From Stieleria maiorica (GTDB lineage: Bacteria; Planctomycetota; Planctomycetia; Pirellulales; Pirellulaceae), in NCBI RefSeq assembly GCF_008035925.1, contig NZ_CP036264.1, positions 5,330,402 to 5,394,401 on the forward strand: a stretch of 64,000 nt of DNA, read 5' to 3'. Each line of letters starts with the position of its first letter. The first letter of the stretch is position 1. Shown here piece after piece: positions 52,857-61,791 of this stretch. Both the position numbers and the translations under genes were made by a program. The notes under the pieces are model-generated. The model did not search any database and had not been told where the DNA came from. It worked only from the letters and a program-made list of their open reading frames with translations.

Positions 52857-53630
52857 TTGTCAATCGTCTTGGACGACTCCACCAACTCTCCATCGCTTTC
52901 CAACGACCTGCTGATCGCGGTTTGCACGTACCAGGAATCACAAAACATCCAGGCGATGCTGACCGGGTTGCGACGCGTCTTTCCCGACGCCAGCCTGCTG
53001 GTGGTCGATGACAACTCCCCCGACGGAACCGCCGATCTGGTTCGCGAAGCGCAGCAGACCGATCGCCGGATCGAATTGATCGTCCGCCGTGACAAGCGTG
53101 GATTGGGGTCCGCCATTGTCGATGCCATGAAATACGCCGTCGCCCAGGGCTATCGTTTCTTTGTCAATCTGGATGCCGACCAGAGCCACGACCCCGCACA
53201 GCTGCCCGATCTGGTCCGCGTCGCGCGAGCCGAACCGGAGGTCGCGGTGGTGATCGGTTCACGCTACGTTCCGGGCGGAAAGATCGTCGGCTGGCCGATC
53301 CGCCGCCGATTGATGAGCAAGCTGGTCAACCGATTTGCGACCGGCTTTCTGAAGTTGCCGGTCAAGGACTGTAGCGGGTCGATGCGGTGCTATCGAACCT
53401 CCGCCCTGGATGCCCTGGATCTGAATTCACTGCAGTGCACCGGCTATGCCGTGCTGGAAGAATTGCTGGTCAAGCTGCATCGCGACGGTCGGCGGATGGT
53501 CGAAGTCCCGATCACGTTCACCGAACGTGAACTGGGACACAGCAAATTGACCTTCAAGGAAGCCCTCCGCTCGGTCCGCTTCATGTTGCGGCTGGCGCTC
53601 ACCCTCCGCCGCAACCCCAACGTCCCGTAG
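52857..53630 (+). CDS. Family 2 glycosyltransferase, dolichyl-phosphate mannose synthase-like
   Basis: 257 residues. Transfers a sugar from a nucleotide sugar to polyprenyl phosphate at the membrane. GT-A fold: LLIAVCTYQESQNIQAML, VVDDNSPDGTADL, the D-x-D metal motif FVNLDADQSHDP (about 102-113), GSRYVPGG, then KDCSGSMRCY and the acceptor-side QCTGYAVLEELL. The C-terminal F-x-E-R-x-x-G-x-S-K segment matches DPM1. No C-terminal transmembrane helices, so the soluble type. TTG 52857 is used; a TTG five codons later is possible. The stop TAG is part of the family A repeat. Confidence 0.93.
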   Translation: MSIVLDDSTNSPSLSNDLLIAVCTYQESQNIQAMLTGLRRVFPDASLLVVDDNSPDGTADLVREAQQTDRRIELIVRRDKRGLGSAIVDAMKYAVAQGYRFFVNLDADQSHDPAQLPDLVRVARAEPEVAVVIGSRYVPGGKIVGWPIRRRLMSKLVNRFATGFLKLPVKDCSGSMRCYRTSALDALDLNSLQCTGYAVLEELLVKLHRDGRRMVEVPITFTERELGHSKLTFKEALRSVRFMLRLALTLRRNPNVP

Positions 53631-53813
53631 CGGAAGCCGCCAAGGCTTTCGGCCTCCCGTCACTGTCGGCGATCGTCCTCACCGTTCACAAGACAAAGAG
53701 ACTGACCGTCTCGCCCTCGACCTGACAAACCAAACGGCATCGGTGGATGAGGCGTGAAACCTGAGCGTCGGTTGTCGAGCAGGGCGAGCGAAAGCCTTGG
53801 CGGCTTCCGCTAC
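53627..53813. repeat. Family A inverted-repeat element, copy 3 (MITE-like)
   Basis: 25-bp perfectly complementary ends: GTAGCGGAAGCCGCCAAGGC at 53627 and its complement GCCTTGGCGGCTTCCGCTAC ending at 53813, separated by about 137 bp without coding capacity. The left end contains the TAG stop of the glycosyltransferase. It occupies nearly the whole gap between two convergent genes. Confidence 0.88.
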
Positions 53814-53846
53814 GAACGACCGGTCGACGCCTGAACGGCCGCTTAC

Positions 53847-55583
53847 TCAAGGGGTTCGCTGGCTGAGCAAATTGTTGCTCGCGGAGAGCTTTTGCACGGC
53901 TTGTTGAAGCACCAGATCTTCGTGGTCCAACGTCACCTGTCCCTGGTCGTTGGGACGTGCGGCGATGTAGGGCGAGTCCACTTTGACGTCCGGCATCACA
54001 CCGTTCTGGCTGATCGCGGTGCCTTTGGGCGAATAAAACTTGGCGGTCGTCAGGCACAGCCCGAACTTCGCCGTCTGCATCCGAAAAATCCCTTGAACAC
54101 TGCCCTTTCCGTAACTTCGCTGGCCGATCAAGATCCCGCGACGACTGTCTGAAATCGCCCCCGCAAAAATCTCGCTCGCGCTGGCACTGTCGCTGTCAAT
54201 CAACACTGCCAGCGGTACATCCCAGGTGTTGGGACGATGGGCGACGTAGTCAAAGTTCTCTCGCGAGTTGCGTCCCCGCGTCGTCACGATACGTCCGTTG
54301 CTCAAGAAACGGTCGGCCACCTCGACCGCGGCCGACAACAATCCGCCGGGGTTGCCGCGGACGTCCAACACCAGTGCACGCATGCCTTGGCGATGCAGAC
54401 TCCACAGGGCACGCTCGACGTCGCGGGTGGTCGTCTTTTGAAAATTGGTCAGACGCAGGTAACCGATACGAGCGACCGGATCGACCAGGTGAACGTTCTC
54501 CACACACGGCACCTCGACACGACGCCGTTGAACTCTCAAATCGCGGCGTTCGCCCTGGCGATCGACCAACGAAATCGAAACGTAGGTGTGCTCGGGACCG
54601 CGTAACAAGTCGGCAGCGACTTCGGGATCGGCGACATGCGTCTCGGCCTGCTCGACACGAACGATCCGCTCGCCCGGTTTCAACCCCGCTTCCTCGGCCG
54701 GGCCGCCGGGGATCACCGACAAGATCTTCAGCGAGTTCTCATCCGTTTCCAATTCGATCCCCAGTCCGACAAAGTTGCCTTCGATGTTGGAGAACATGTC
54801 GTCCAGCTGATCGCCGGAAAGCAAACGCGTGTAGGGGTCAAGTGTCGAGATCGCACCGCTGACGTATTCCAGCACCACGGTGGCCGGATTGAGTCCGATG
54901 TCCTGCCGCGCCACTTCGGCCACGTACGCCACGGTGGCTCGCAGGTCGAAGCGGTTCGTCGACGGTCGGTCAGCGATCCGGCGATGAATCGTCTGTTGAA
55001 AGTCGTGCAACACCGCGGGGTCTTTCCCCGGCAACGCGTCTTGAACAAACCGCTCTTCGGTCAACGCGATTTCCAGCGCCGCGGTCCCGTGCAACAGGAC
55101 CCGCGACCAATCGACCGTTTCGACGTAGTGCGTGTCCAGGTTTGCCAAGATCTCCGAGTACAAGTCCAACGCTTGGGACACGCTCATCGAATGGGCCGCG
55201 TCAACAAAACTCGTGTCGGCGTAGCGGCGGTTGACGTCATAGTGCAACCGACTGATCACCAAGCGTTGGTAGACGTGACGCGAATCGGGAAACTCACGCG
55301 ACGCCTGCTCGTAATGTCGGACGGCTTCGATCCAACGCCGCTCCCGTTCCAACAACGCCCCCTCGTCGATCGAGCGGGCCAGGCTGTCCTGTTGCAGCGG
55401 CTCAGCAGCGGGGTCGACGGACAACGGTTGCTGTGCGGTTGCGGTCACGCTGACGGAAATCATCAGTGCGATCAGGCATAGCAATGTCATCGATGACGTC
55501 AACGTGCCGGCTGTGAGTGGTTGTCGACAGACCGGTCGCGACTGAAAAACCCGTGCAGTGATTGGCATACCGATTCGGCCCAT
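53847..55583 (-). CDS. S41 family C-terminal processing peptidase
   Basis: 578 residues. Envelope protease that trims C-termini of proteins. Signal peptide/anchor TLLCLIALMISVSVTATAQQ (about 33-52, after a longer N-tail), a TPR-like helical region (about 60-150), PDZ domain (about 260-345; GLGIELETDENSLKILSVIPGGP) and the S41 catalytic core. The nucleophile region is IDSDSASASEIFAGAI (Ser about 466) and the general-base Lys is in SYGKGSVQG (about 491). ATG 55583 has GAAGG upstream. The motif set is complete, so it should be active. Confidence 0.95.
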   Translation of the reverse strand: MGRIGMPITARVFQSRPVCRQPLTAGTLTSSMTLLCLIALMISVSVTATAQQPLSVDPAAEPLQQDSLARSIDEGALLERERRWIEAVRHYEQASREFPDSRHVYQRLVISRLHYDVNRRYADTSFVDAAHSMSVSQALDLYSEILANLDTHYVETVDWSRVLLHGTAALEIALTEERFVQDALPGKDPAVLHDFQQTIHRRIADRPSTNRFDLRATVAYVAEVARQDIGLNPATVVLEYVSGAISTLDPYTRLLSGDQLDDMFSNIEGNFVGLGIELETDENSLKILSVIPGGPAEEAGLKPGERIVRVEQAETHVADPEVAADLLRGPEHTYVSISLVDRQGERRDLRVQRRRVEVPCVENVHLVDPVARIGYLRLTNFQKTTTRDVERALWSLHRQGMRALVLDVRGNPGGLLSAAVEVADRFLSNGRIVTTRGRNSRENFDYVAHRPNTWDVPLAVLIDSDSASASEIFAGAISDSRRGILIGQRSYGKGSVQGIFRMQTAKFGLCLTTAKFYSPKGTAISQNGVMPDVKVDSPYIAARPNDQGQVTLDHEDLVLQQAVQKLSASNNLLSQRTP

Positions 55584-56547
55584 GGGGTGCCTTCAGGAGG
55601 GGAGGGAAGGACGACGGACCGGCCGGGAAACGACAAGTCCGCCAAACGGCCGCGCAAGACACCCACAGCGGGCGGCCACGCGAATATAGGTCACAAAAGA
55701 TGCCCGGTCAAAAAACCGTTTGATGGGTAACCCAGCCAAACCTTGCGATCGCTACGCTTTGACACGAAGCGTTCGGATTGAGCCGGCTGGTTCAGTTGCG
55801 ACGAAAAGAAATCTTCCAATAGATCTCGATTTTCTCGCGGCCCACCATGCGTTCCCTACGCAGAAAGCAACTCAGTCGCTGCCATGGCCTCAGATTCCTT
55901 TGAGCCGCACTTCCGGCGGCAAACCAAAAATACGCACTGTCCAACCCGAAGTCAAAACCGCGGGTCGTCAGGTTTTGGTTTTGGTTTTGGTTTTGCATGT
56001 CCCCTCGGCATTTTCTTGTCACCCATTTTCTTGTCTCCCTCTTCCCCGCCATTTTTCTGCCCCCAATTTTTCTGTCCCCCGTCTTCCTGCCCTCCTGCCC
56101 TGCAACTCAAACATGGAGATTTCCGTACACCACGTCCCGCCGTCACAACCCGACGCGTTCACTTGAATCTCAAACTTTTACCAGCCACATCAGGGGCCCC
56201 AGAACGCAAAGCTTCCGATAGTGGTCTATGTCGCCAAGCGGCTATGCTTCCCCGTCGCTGACTCGGACGACACCTGCCTCGGCAGGCCTCATGAACACGG
56301 TTCGACCGCGAACCACTTCCCGCCCAACCACACCCCGTTTCATTCAGGAAAGGACTCCCAGTCATACGCGATCGCGATTCGGTCAGCATCCTTCGATCGA
56401 AGGATGACAAAGCATTAGGGATGGAACGTGTCTCTTCCAGACACGACTAGTGCTTGTGCCCCCACACCTGATCGCCACTCGCACGTCGCCAATGGAATTC
56501 CCAGATCCAGCACGGATGGAGTCCTTCTTAGGAAGGAGCAAGTCACG
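55584..56547. other. Intergenic region with low-complexity arrays
   Basis: 964 bp between divergent genes with no supported gene. The centre (55972-56100) is a low-complexity stretch described separately. The first and last 150 bp should contain promoters; an AGGAAGGAG site at the right end belongs to the next gene. Confidence 0.5.
55972..56100. repeat. Low-complexity pyrimidine-rich arrays
   Basis: About four GGTTTT hexamers (55975-55997), then degenerate 13-15-bp repeats of the form TTTTCTTGTC-ACCCA and TTTTTCTGCCCCC up to about 56100. Translations give N-Q-N-Q or K-K-M-G-D repeats, which are not proteins. Confidence 0.75.
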
Positions 56548-58554
56548 ATGACCATATCTCGATCGATTCGAAAACGGCTTCGCCGTTACGCCCTGCTATG
56601 TCTTCTCACGGCGACCAGCGCAGGGATCGCCGAAACCTCAACGTCCTTGATGGCCGAAGACACGCACGATAGCGGCGACCTGTGCGGCTGGGTCGAAGAC
56701 CTTTCACAAACCACATTCAGCAAAGCCGCTCTGGCGAATCGAAACGAGTCCGCTCAGCCGCCCGCCGCACCATTCCTCTCCGTCTCGGTCGACGACGAAC
56801 TGGCGATCGACACCTGCAACTACGACACCTATCTGGCAAACCTCCTGACGGCGTCGCAAAGCAATTCGCAAGTCGCCGATCCATCCCACGAGCAAGCCGT
56901 GCAACAACCCGACGTCCCGCACGAACCCGACGCCAAACAGGACACCGTCGCTGCCACCAAGCCCTCCGCATCGCGGACCTCCAGCCAGTTCAACGCGACG
57001 CTCGCCACGATTGCCGCTGCCGCCTCGGCCGGCAACCCGATCCCGCTGACCCAGTGGACCGAACCCTTCGCCATGGTCGGTCCTGACGGAAGTCATACCC
57101 CGAAAGAAATCAAAGCCTTCCAAGCTTGGTTCGACAACAGCAAAGCCTTCGTCGCCGGGCTCGGAAACGGGGCCTTCAGCGAGTTTGTTCCCGTCGTCGA
57201 CTTTGACGGCCAAGTGGCGGGAAAACCGGTTGATTCCGTTGCAGTTGGCGATCACGACGCAGACAGCCCCGCTCCCGTCGCCGATCCCTTGGTCGGCAGC
57301 TCCGCCGTCATCGCGACCATCGAAGAAGCGTATCAGCCCTACGACTTGGCCGCCGAGGACCTGCCCCCGTCCAACGAGCCCGCAGAGATCGACGCCGTCG
57401 CAGACGGGGACACCCCCGAGGGAAACAACCCCGAGCATCACGAACTCGTTTGGACGGACGGGCTATTCTCGCCTTCGCTGCAACCGTTCTGCATCCATTC
57501 GCTCGGATACATGCGAGAGCCCGGTTGGAGCCCGCTCGCCAAGAGTGCATGGCCGGCCGCCGAACGCGTCGCCGCCCTGCCGGCTGACAGCGTCAACATC
57601 CAGCCGCGCGAGGATTCAAACGCGGAAGAGAATACGGTTGCCAACTTGGGTGCCAGCGAGGAGCAAACCCAACCGCCCGTCCAGCCGAAGTCGATCCTCG
57701 TCAAAGACGCGCCCTTGGTCCCCCCGCCGATCGAGCCGATTGCAGCAGCGGAAGTGGCCGGCAAGGCGGAGCAATCACAGCCGTCAGCCGAGCCGGAGTT
57801 GATTGTCGCCCAGGAAGCCCCCGAGGTGACGCCCGCGGTCGAGCAGATCGCGGCAGAGGAAGTGGCCGACAAGGCGGAGCAACCACAGCCGTCAGCCGAG
57901 CCGGAGTTGATTGTCGCCCTGGAAGCCCCCGAGGTGACGCCCGCAGCCGAGCAGATCGCGGCAGAGGAAGTGGCCGACAAGGCGGAGCAACCACAGCCGC
58001 CGGCTGAGCCGGAGTTGGTCGTCGCCGAAGTCGCTCCCGTGGTGCCCCCGCCGGTCGAGCTGATGGTGGAAGATGAAGTGGAAGATGAAGTGATGGTTGA
58101 GGAAGCGTCCGGATTGGTCGGGTCTCCGGATTGCTTGTTGGAAGATTTGATCTGGCAGGTCAGCGTTGCGATGGAAGACGCAACCGTGACTGACCAATGG
58201 CTCCGACCAAACCGGGTCGGGAAACGGTTGGCATCGCTGGTGGTGGGCGGTGACCGAGTGGCATCGCGGGTCGCAAGCGAGCTGGCCCTGGTATGGCCGG
58301 TCAACGCCGGCCCCGCGAAACCGATCCCGGGGATTGGAGCTAAATTGTTGGCGCGAGCCGAGGCCGCAGAGCAGCTACCGGCGGAGGGTCAGGCGAAACC
58401 CTTCACGCCAGAGCAGCTCGCCCGGGCCGGCGCCACGTTGTGGCAGTGGGTCGACGTGGCCCAAGGTGTGTTTGATGATCTTTCCGATCGCCTGAACGAC
58501 GTGACTGAGGTTGCCCGTAATCGAGGAACTCAGAACGATTCGAAACGGCGGTAA
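56548..58554 (+). CDS. Exported hypothetical protein with three 36-residue repeats
   Basis: 668 residues from ATG 56548, which has a strong GGAAGGAG site; an upstream frame from 56428 has none. Basic N-terminus and helix (YALLCLLTATSAGIA) look like a signal peptide. The body is acidic and Pro/Ala/Glu-rich, with a more ordered N-terminal part (TPKEIKAFQAWFDNSKAFVA). Residues about 396-503 are three tandem repeats (A-E-E-V-A-D-K-A-E-Q-P-Q-P core). A C-terminal helical part (DCLLEDLIWQVSVAMEDATV ... LWQWVDVAQGVFDDLSDRL) follows. No family recognised. Stand-alone gene with its own terminator; probably periplasmic or surface located. Confidence 0.8.
   Translation: MTISRSIRKRLRRYALLCLLTATSAGIAETSTSLMAEDTHDSGDLCGWVEDLSQTTFSKAALANRNESAQPPAAPFLSVSVDDELAIDTCNYDTYLANLLTASQSNSQVADPSHEQAVQQPDVPHEPDAKQDTVAATKPSASRTSSQFNATLATIAAAASAGNPIPLTQWTEPFAMVGPDGSHTPKEIKAFQAWFDNSKAFVAGLGNGAFSEFVPVVDFDGQVAGKPVDSVAVGDHDADSPAPVADPLVGSSAVIATIEEAYQPYDLAAEDLPPSNEPAEIDAVADGDTPEGNNPEHHELVWTDGLFSPSLQPFCIHSLGYMREPGWSPLAKSAWPAAERVAALPADSVNIQPREDSNAEENTVANLGASEEQTQPPVQPKSILVKDAPLVPPPIEPIAAAEVAGKAEQSQPSAEPELIVAQEAPEVTPAVEQIAAEEVADKAEQPQPSAEPELIVALEAPEVTPAAEQIAAEEVADKAEQPQPPAEPELVVAEVAPVVPPPVELMVEDEVEDEVMVEEASGLVGSPDCLLEDLIWQVSVAMEDATVTDQWLRPNRVGKRLASLVVGGDRVASRVASELALVWPVNAGPAKPIPGIGAKLLARAEAAEQLPAEGQAKPFTPEQLARAGATLWQWVDVAQGVFDDLSDRLNDVTEVARNRGTQNDSKRR
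57733..58056 (+). repeat. 108-bp coding tandem repeat, three copies
   Basis: Units 57733-57840, 57841-57948 and 57949-58056. The first two are nearly identical in DNA (including silent positions), the third diverges in its second half. Codes for 36 residues each. Confidence 0.9.
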
Positions 58555-58650
58555 CTGACAGACTTCAGAGACGCTTTCGGTAAACACGACGAATCAAGCC
58601 GGTCTTATCCATCCTGCCGGCAGGCACTTTGATTCGGACTCCAACTGCCG

Positions 58651-58706
58651 GATCCGCTCATTCTCACAGGTATCCCTCCTCCTGGCGAGAATGAGCGGAT
58701 CTTTTT
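58651..58706 (+). terminator. Rho-independent terminator of the repeat-protein gene
   Basis: Perfect 15-bp stem GATCCGCTCATTCTC / GAGAATGAGCGGATC with a 21-nt loop and five T after it. 96 bp past the stop codon. Confidence 0.88.
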
Positions 58707-58821
58707 CCCTCCCCATCCTTCGCCCTTCACAGGAATTCGATCCAATGATCGCCGTCCTCCTCTCCTGCACTTTCAAGATGATCCTGGTCTATTCGAAATC
58801 GCGGATCCAATCCCGAAAGCA

Positions 58822-59517
58822 CTAGACACCGACAATCGCCGCGACGAATCCCAAGGCGAGCAAGACGACCAGGATCACCACAAAGATCGTCACGATCACC
58901 GACGTGCGGTACTTGATGTGCGGGGTCCGGTGTCTCACATCCTGGTACTCTTCGGAAAACACCACCTTCCCTTTCTGGCTTTGCAGCAAGTACAGAATGT
59001 AGCCGTTGATCAGCGTTCCAAACGGGAACGCCAGCAGCCCGATGACCCCAAAAAACGTCGCCAAGCGCCGCGCCCCAATTCTGAAGCGGCGCAGTCCCAA
59101 ACCGGTGTAAATCTGAATGAGGCCCAACCCGCCGTAGATCGAGGTCACCGCCACTCCCTCCATCACTCCCACCACGTTCCCGCCTTGGGCGAGGAGCTCG
59201 AAAACCACGAACCCCGCCATCATCAGGAACAGGCCGACCAACAACACGCCAGGAATCAGATACAACGTGCCGATCGATTGGATCGATGCTTCATGCGACA
59301 AAAAACGTCGCCGAAAGGCTTCGACGTCCGACTCCAGACCCTCGCTATCCGAAACGTGGGACGTCGGGGCATAAGGGTTCAGCGCAGCATCAGCGCCGGC
59401 GCTGGACACGACGGGCTGCCGCGCAAACGGATTCGGCTCGTCTTCCGGCACGGCAAACGGATCATTGGTCACAAGTGATACTCGGGGCAAGGCGTCATCG
59501 AAGGAGTCCTGCCCCAT
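58822..59517 (-). CDS. Hypothetical four-helix membrane protein
   Basis: 231 residues. Cytoplasmic N-terminal 75 residues, Pro/Asp-rich with NPFARQ and NPYAPT motifs, then about four transmembrane helices (GTLYLIPGVLLVGLFLMMAG, VAVTSIYGGLGLIQIYTGLG, ATFFGVIGLLAFPFGTLING, SVIVTIFVVILVVLLALGF). The layout resembles DUF4190/YIP-like planctomycete membrane proteins beginning with N-P-Y/F motifs, but no family can be named. ATG start follows the family A repeat directly. Confidence 0.7.
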   Translation of the reverse strand: MGQDSFDDALPRVSLVTNDPFAVPEDEPNPFARQPVVSSAGADAALNPYAPTSHVSDSEGLESDVEAFRRRFLSHEASIQSIGTLYLIPGVLLVGLFLMMAGFVVFELLAQGGNVVGVMEGVAVTSIYGGLGLIQIYTGLGLRRFRIGARRLATFFGVIGLLAFPFGTLINGYILYLLQSQKGKVVFSEEYQDVRHRTPHIKYRTSVIVTIFVVILVVLLALGFVAAIVGV

Positions 59518-59519
59518 TG

Positions 59520-59661
59520 TAGAACATTTGTCACCAAATGGTCGCTTGGCAAGGGTCGTACGTGGTAGCGGAATTCGCCAAGAATTTCGGCTGCTCCCGC
59601 GTGGACTGCTGCGAGTCGAAAGCCTTGGCGGCTTCCGCTACGCGTTTAGGGACAAAGCCTA
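59520..59661. repeat. Family A inverted-repeat element, copy 4
   Basis: Inner arms GTAGCGGAATTCGCCAAG (59565-59582) and CTTGGCGGCTTCCGCTAC (59624-59641). Outer right arm GTTTAGGGACAAAGCCTA ends at 59661, where CTA is the TAG stop of the upstream minus-strand gene. It fills the entire gap between two minus-strand genes; about 90% identical to copy 1 over the core. Confidence 0.85.
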
Positions 59662-59943
59662 GTACTGTCGTGGCGCAGTGGATGCGTCGTCAAAGAACGG
59701 TTGCTCCCAGGGCGGTGTCGGACGCGTCGCTTGCTGGGGAAACAGACCGTCCTCCTCGGCTAGCTGGTCCTGACCACTTTCCAACAACTCGCGTCCCTTG
59801 GCGATCGCTTTGGAGGTATCCGCGCGGATCTCCTCCCGGTTAAACCGGATCGTCGTCTCGTTTTCATCGCGTTGGATCGTAAACCACCCCGCCATGAAGG
59901 CGCACACCGCCAACACACCCAGAATCACAAGCGTCCGAAACAT
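59659..59943 (-). CDS. Small single-pass membrane protein
   Basis: 94 residues from ATG 59943, which has a consensus AGGAGG Shine-Dalgarno 7 nt upstream; the frame continues to 60039 without such a site. N-terminal membrane helix (TLVILGVLAVCAFMAGWFTI), then a charged helical segment (RDENETTIRFNREEIRADTS) and a Pro-rich C-terminus. No family recognised. The perfect ribosome site makes it a convincing gene. Confidence 0.8.
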   Translation of the reverse strand: MFRTLVILGVLAVCAFMAGWFTIQRDENETTIRFNREEIRADTSKAIAKGRELLESGQDQLAEEDGLFPQQATRPTPPWEQPFFDDASTAPRQY

Positions 59944-60417
59944 CTTCAATCCTCCTTGGTTCGTATCACCGTGGCACGTCTGTCCGTGAGAGCGGAATGT
60001 TACGAAGACCCAGCGGCAGGGGGAAAGAGCATTCCGCACCGACAGTTTGCCCCCCGTCTACAAGAATCATCGCAACTCGCCATACAACCGTAGCTACCTT
60101 CGCCAGAAGGTGGTTCCATGCCGGTTTCGACGCTACGCTGCGCGCAGCTGCGTCAAACTGCAGCTTACCGATAACCTGTTTCGTCGGAGCGGACGACTCG
60201 CGGGTGTCGACACGCACCTCCATCATTCTGCCCCGAATCATTCTGCCATCCGTCCCATCGCTCTTAGCGATGGGACAGAAATCGGCGGCAAAGTCGCGTA
60301 GGATGATAGGCCTGAAGCTAAGAGAAATGCCTCGCCCGATTGGACGAAGCATCTCATCATCTTCTTACTCCCGAAATCTTCTTACCCGCTTTCCGCAACG
60401 GGCAAAACGTCGGACAA
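59944..60417. other. Intergenic region downstream of the NtrC-type regulator
   Basis: 474 bp without a supported gene. Contains a short repeat of ATCATTCTGCC (60225-60250) and the hairpin at 60252-60276. Should include the promoter of the gene starting at 59943. Confidence 0.5.
60252..60276. repeat. Perfect hairpin GTCCCATCGCT / AGCGATGGGAC
   Basis: 11-bp stem with CTT loop, 142 bp downstream of the regulator gene. No T run on either strand. Confidence 0.7.
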
Positions 60418-61791
60418 CTACGCCGCTTTCTCTTCGGCGGCATTGAGTTTGTTGTACAGCGTTTTCACACTGACACCCAACTCCTCCGCCGCCGCCTTCT
60501 TGTCGCCGTTGTTGCGTTCGATCGCTCGCTCGATCGCGATCATTTCCATTTCACGGATCGTCATCGGCCCGGCGTCGCGGATTTCACTTCGCAATTGGCG
60601 GCGGCTGAAGTGCCGGGGCAGATGCTCGGCATCGATCGGCAACGCGTCACACAAAATCGCCGCGTGCTCGACGACGTTGGCCAATTCACGCACGTTTCCG
60701 GGCCACTTGTGGGCCAACAGTTCCGCGGTGGCCTGTGGCGTAAACAGCGCGTCATCGTCGCCGTCGTTGCGATGCCGACGCAGCAGATGAATCGCCAACG
60801 GCATGATGTCATCGCTCCGCTCCCGCAGCGGCGGCACATGGACTTCAAAAGTATTGATCCGGAACATCAGGTCTTCGCGAAACTGTTCTTCGCTGACCAT
60901 CTTTTCCAGATCGCGGTGCGTGGCGCAAACCACGCGCACATCAACACGCTTGGATTGATTGCTGCCCAACCGGCGGATGTCGCCGGTCTCCAGCACACGC
61001 AATAGCTTGGCCTGCATCGTCAGCGGCAACTCACCGATCTCGTCCAGAAAGATCGTGCCTCCGTCGGCGACTTCGAACAGTCCCACGCGCGCATTGTCGG
61101 CACCGGTGAATGCGCCTTTCACGTGTCCGAACAACTCACTTTCGATCAGGTTTTCCGGCAACGCACCACAGTTGATCGAGACCATCGGCTCATCGGCGCG
61201 CAAACTCGCGCGATGCACCGCGCGGGCGACCAACTCCTTGCCGCACCCGGTTTCGCCTCGAATCAACACCGTGCTATCGGTCGGACCGACTTTCTCGATC
61301 ACCTTGCGGACTTGCAGCATCGACTTGCCGTCGCCCACCAACTCCGAATCGCCTTCCGCTTGCCGGACACGATGCTCAAGCGCGGCCAGACGTCTGGACT
61401 GTGAAAGCCGATGATAGACTTCGCTCAACAGTGCTTTGATTTGTTTGAAACTGCACGGCTTGCTGATAAAGGCAAACACGTGGTTTTCGATCGCGGTCAA
61501 CGCCGAATTCAAATCGGGTTTTCCGGTGATCACCACCGCTTCGATCGCGGGGCGGATTTTGCGTGCCCGGGCGATCACTTCGGCACCCTTGATGCCCGGC
61601 ATGTCCAAGTCGACGATCAGGCAATCGAACGGCTCGCGTTCCAGTGCCGCCACCGCGGTTTCGCCGTCCGGGCAAACCACCACGCTGTGGCCGAGTTTTT
61701 CGAGCTGGGTCTTCATCAGCGTCTGCAGCGACGTTTCATCGTCGGCGTACAAGACGTGCATGGATTCACATTCAGGCGACTTTTTGGACAT
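60418..61791 (-). CDS. NtrC-type sigma-54-dependent response regulator
   Basis: 457 residues. Receiver domain (phospho-Asp61 in LIVDLDMPG, Lys111 in ISKPCS), AAA+ sigma-54 interaction domain with Walker A GETGCGKE (179-186), GAFTGA loop intact (226-231), Walker B GGTIFLDEIGELP, and a Fis-type HTH at the end (KKAAAEELGVSVKTLYNKL). It should activate sigma-54 promoters after phosphorylation by the neighbouring kinase. Start ATG 61791; ATG at codon 11 is possible. Overlaps the kinase gene by 20 bp. Confidence 0.95.
   Translation of the reverse strand: MSKKSPECESMHVLYADDETSLQTLMKTQLEKLGHSVVVCPDGETAVAALEREPFDCLIVDLDMPGIKGAEVIARARKIRPAIEAVVITGKPDLNSALTAIENHVFAFISKPCSFKQIKALLSEVYHRLSQSRRLAALEHRVRQAEGDSELVGDGKSMLQVRKVIEKVGPTDSTVLIRGETGCGKELVARAVHRASLRADEPMVSINCGALPENLIESELFGHVKGAFTGADNARVGLFEVADGGTIFLDEIGELPLTMQAKLLRVLETGDIRRLGSNQSKRVDVRVVCATHRDLEKMVSEEQFREDLMFRINTFEVHVPPLRERSDDIMPLAIHLLRRHRNDGDDDALFTPQATAELLAHKWPGNVRELANVVEHAAILCDALPIDAEHLPRHFSRRQLRSEIRDAGPMTIREMEMIAIERAIERNNGDKKAAAEELGVSVKTLYNKLNAAEEKAA

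Noticed and set aside
55952-56146. N-Q-N-Q and K-K-M-G-D repeat peptides
   Set aside because: Artefacts of GGTTTT and TTTTCTTGTC arrays.
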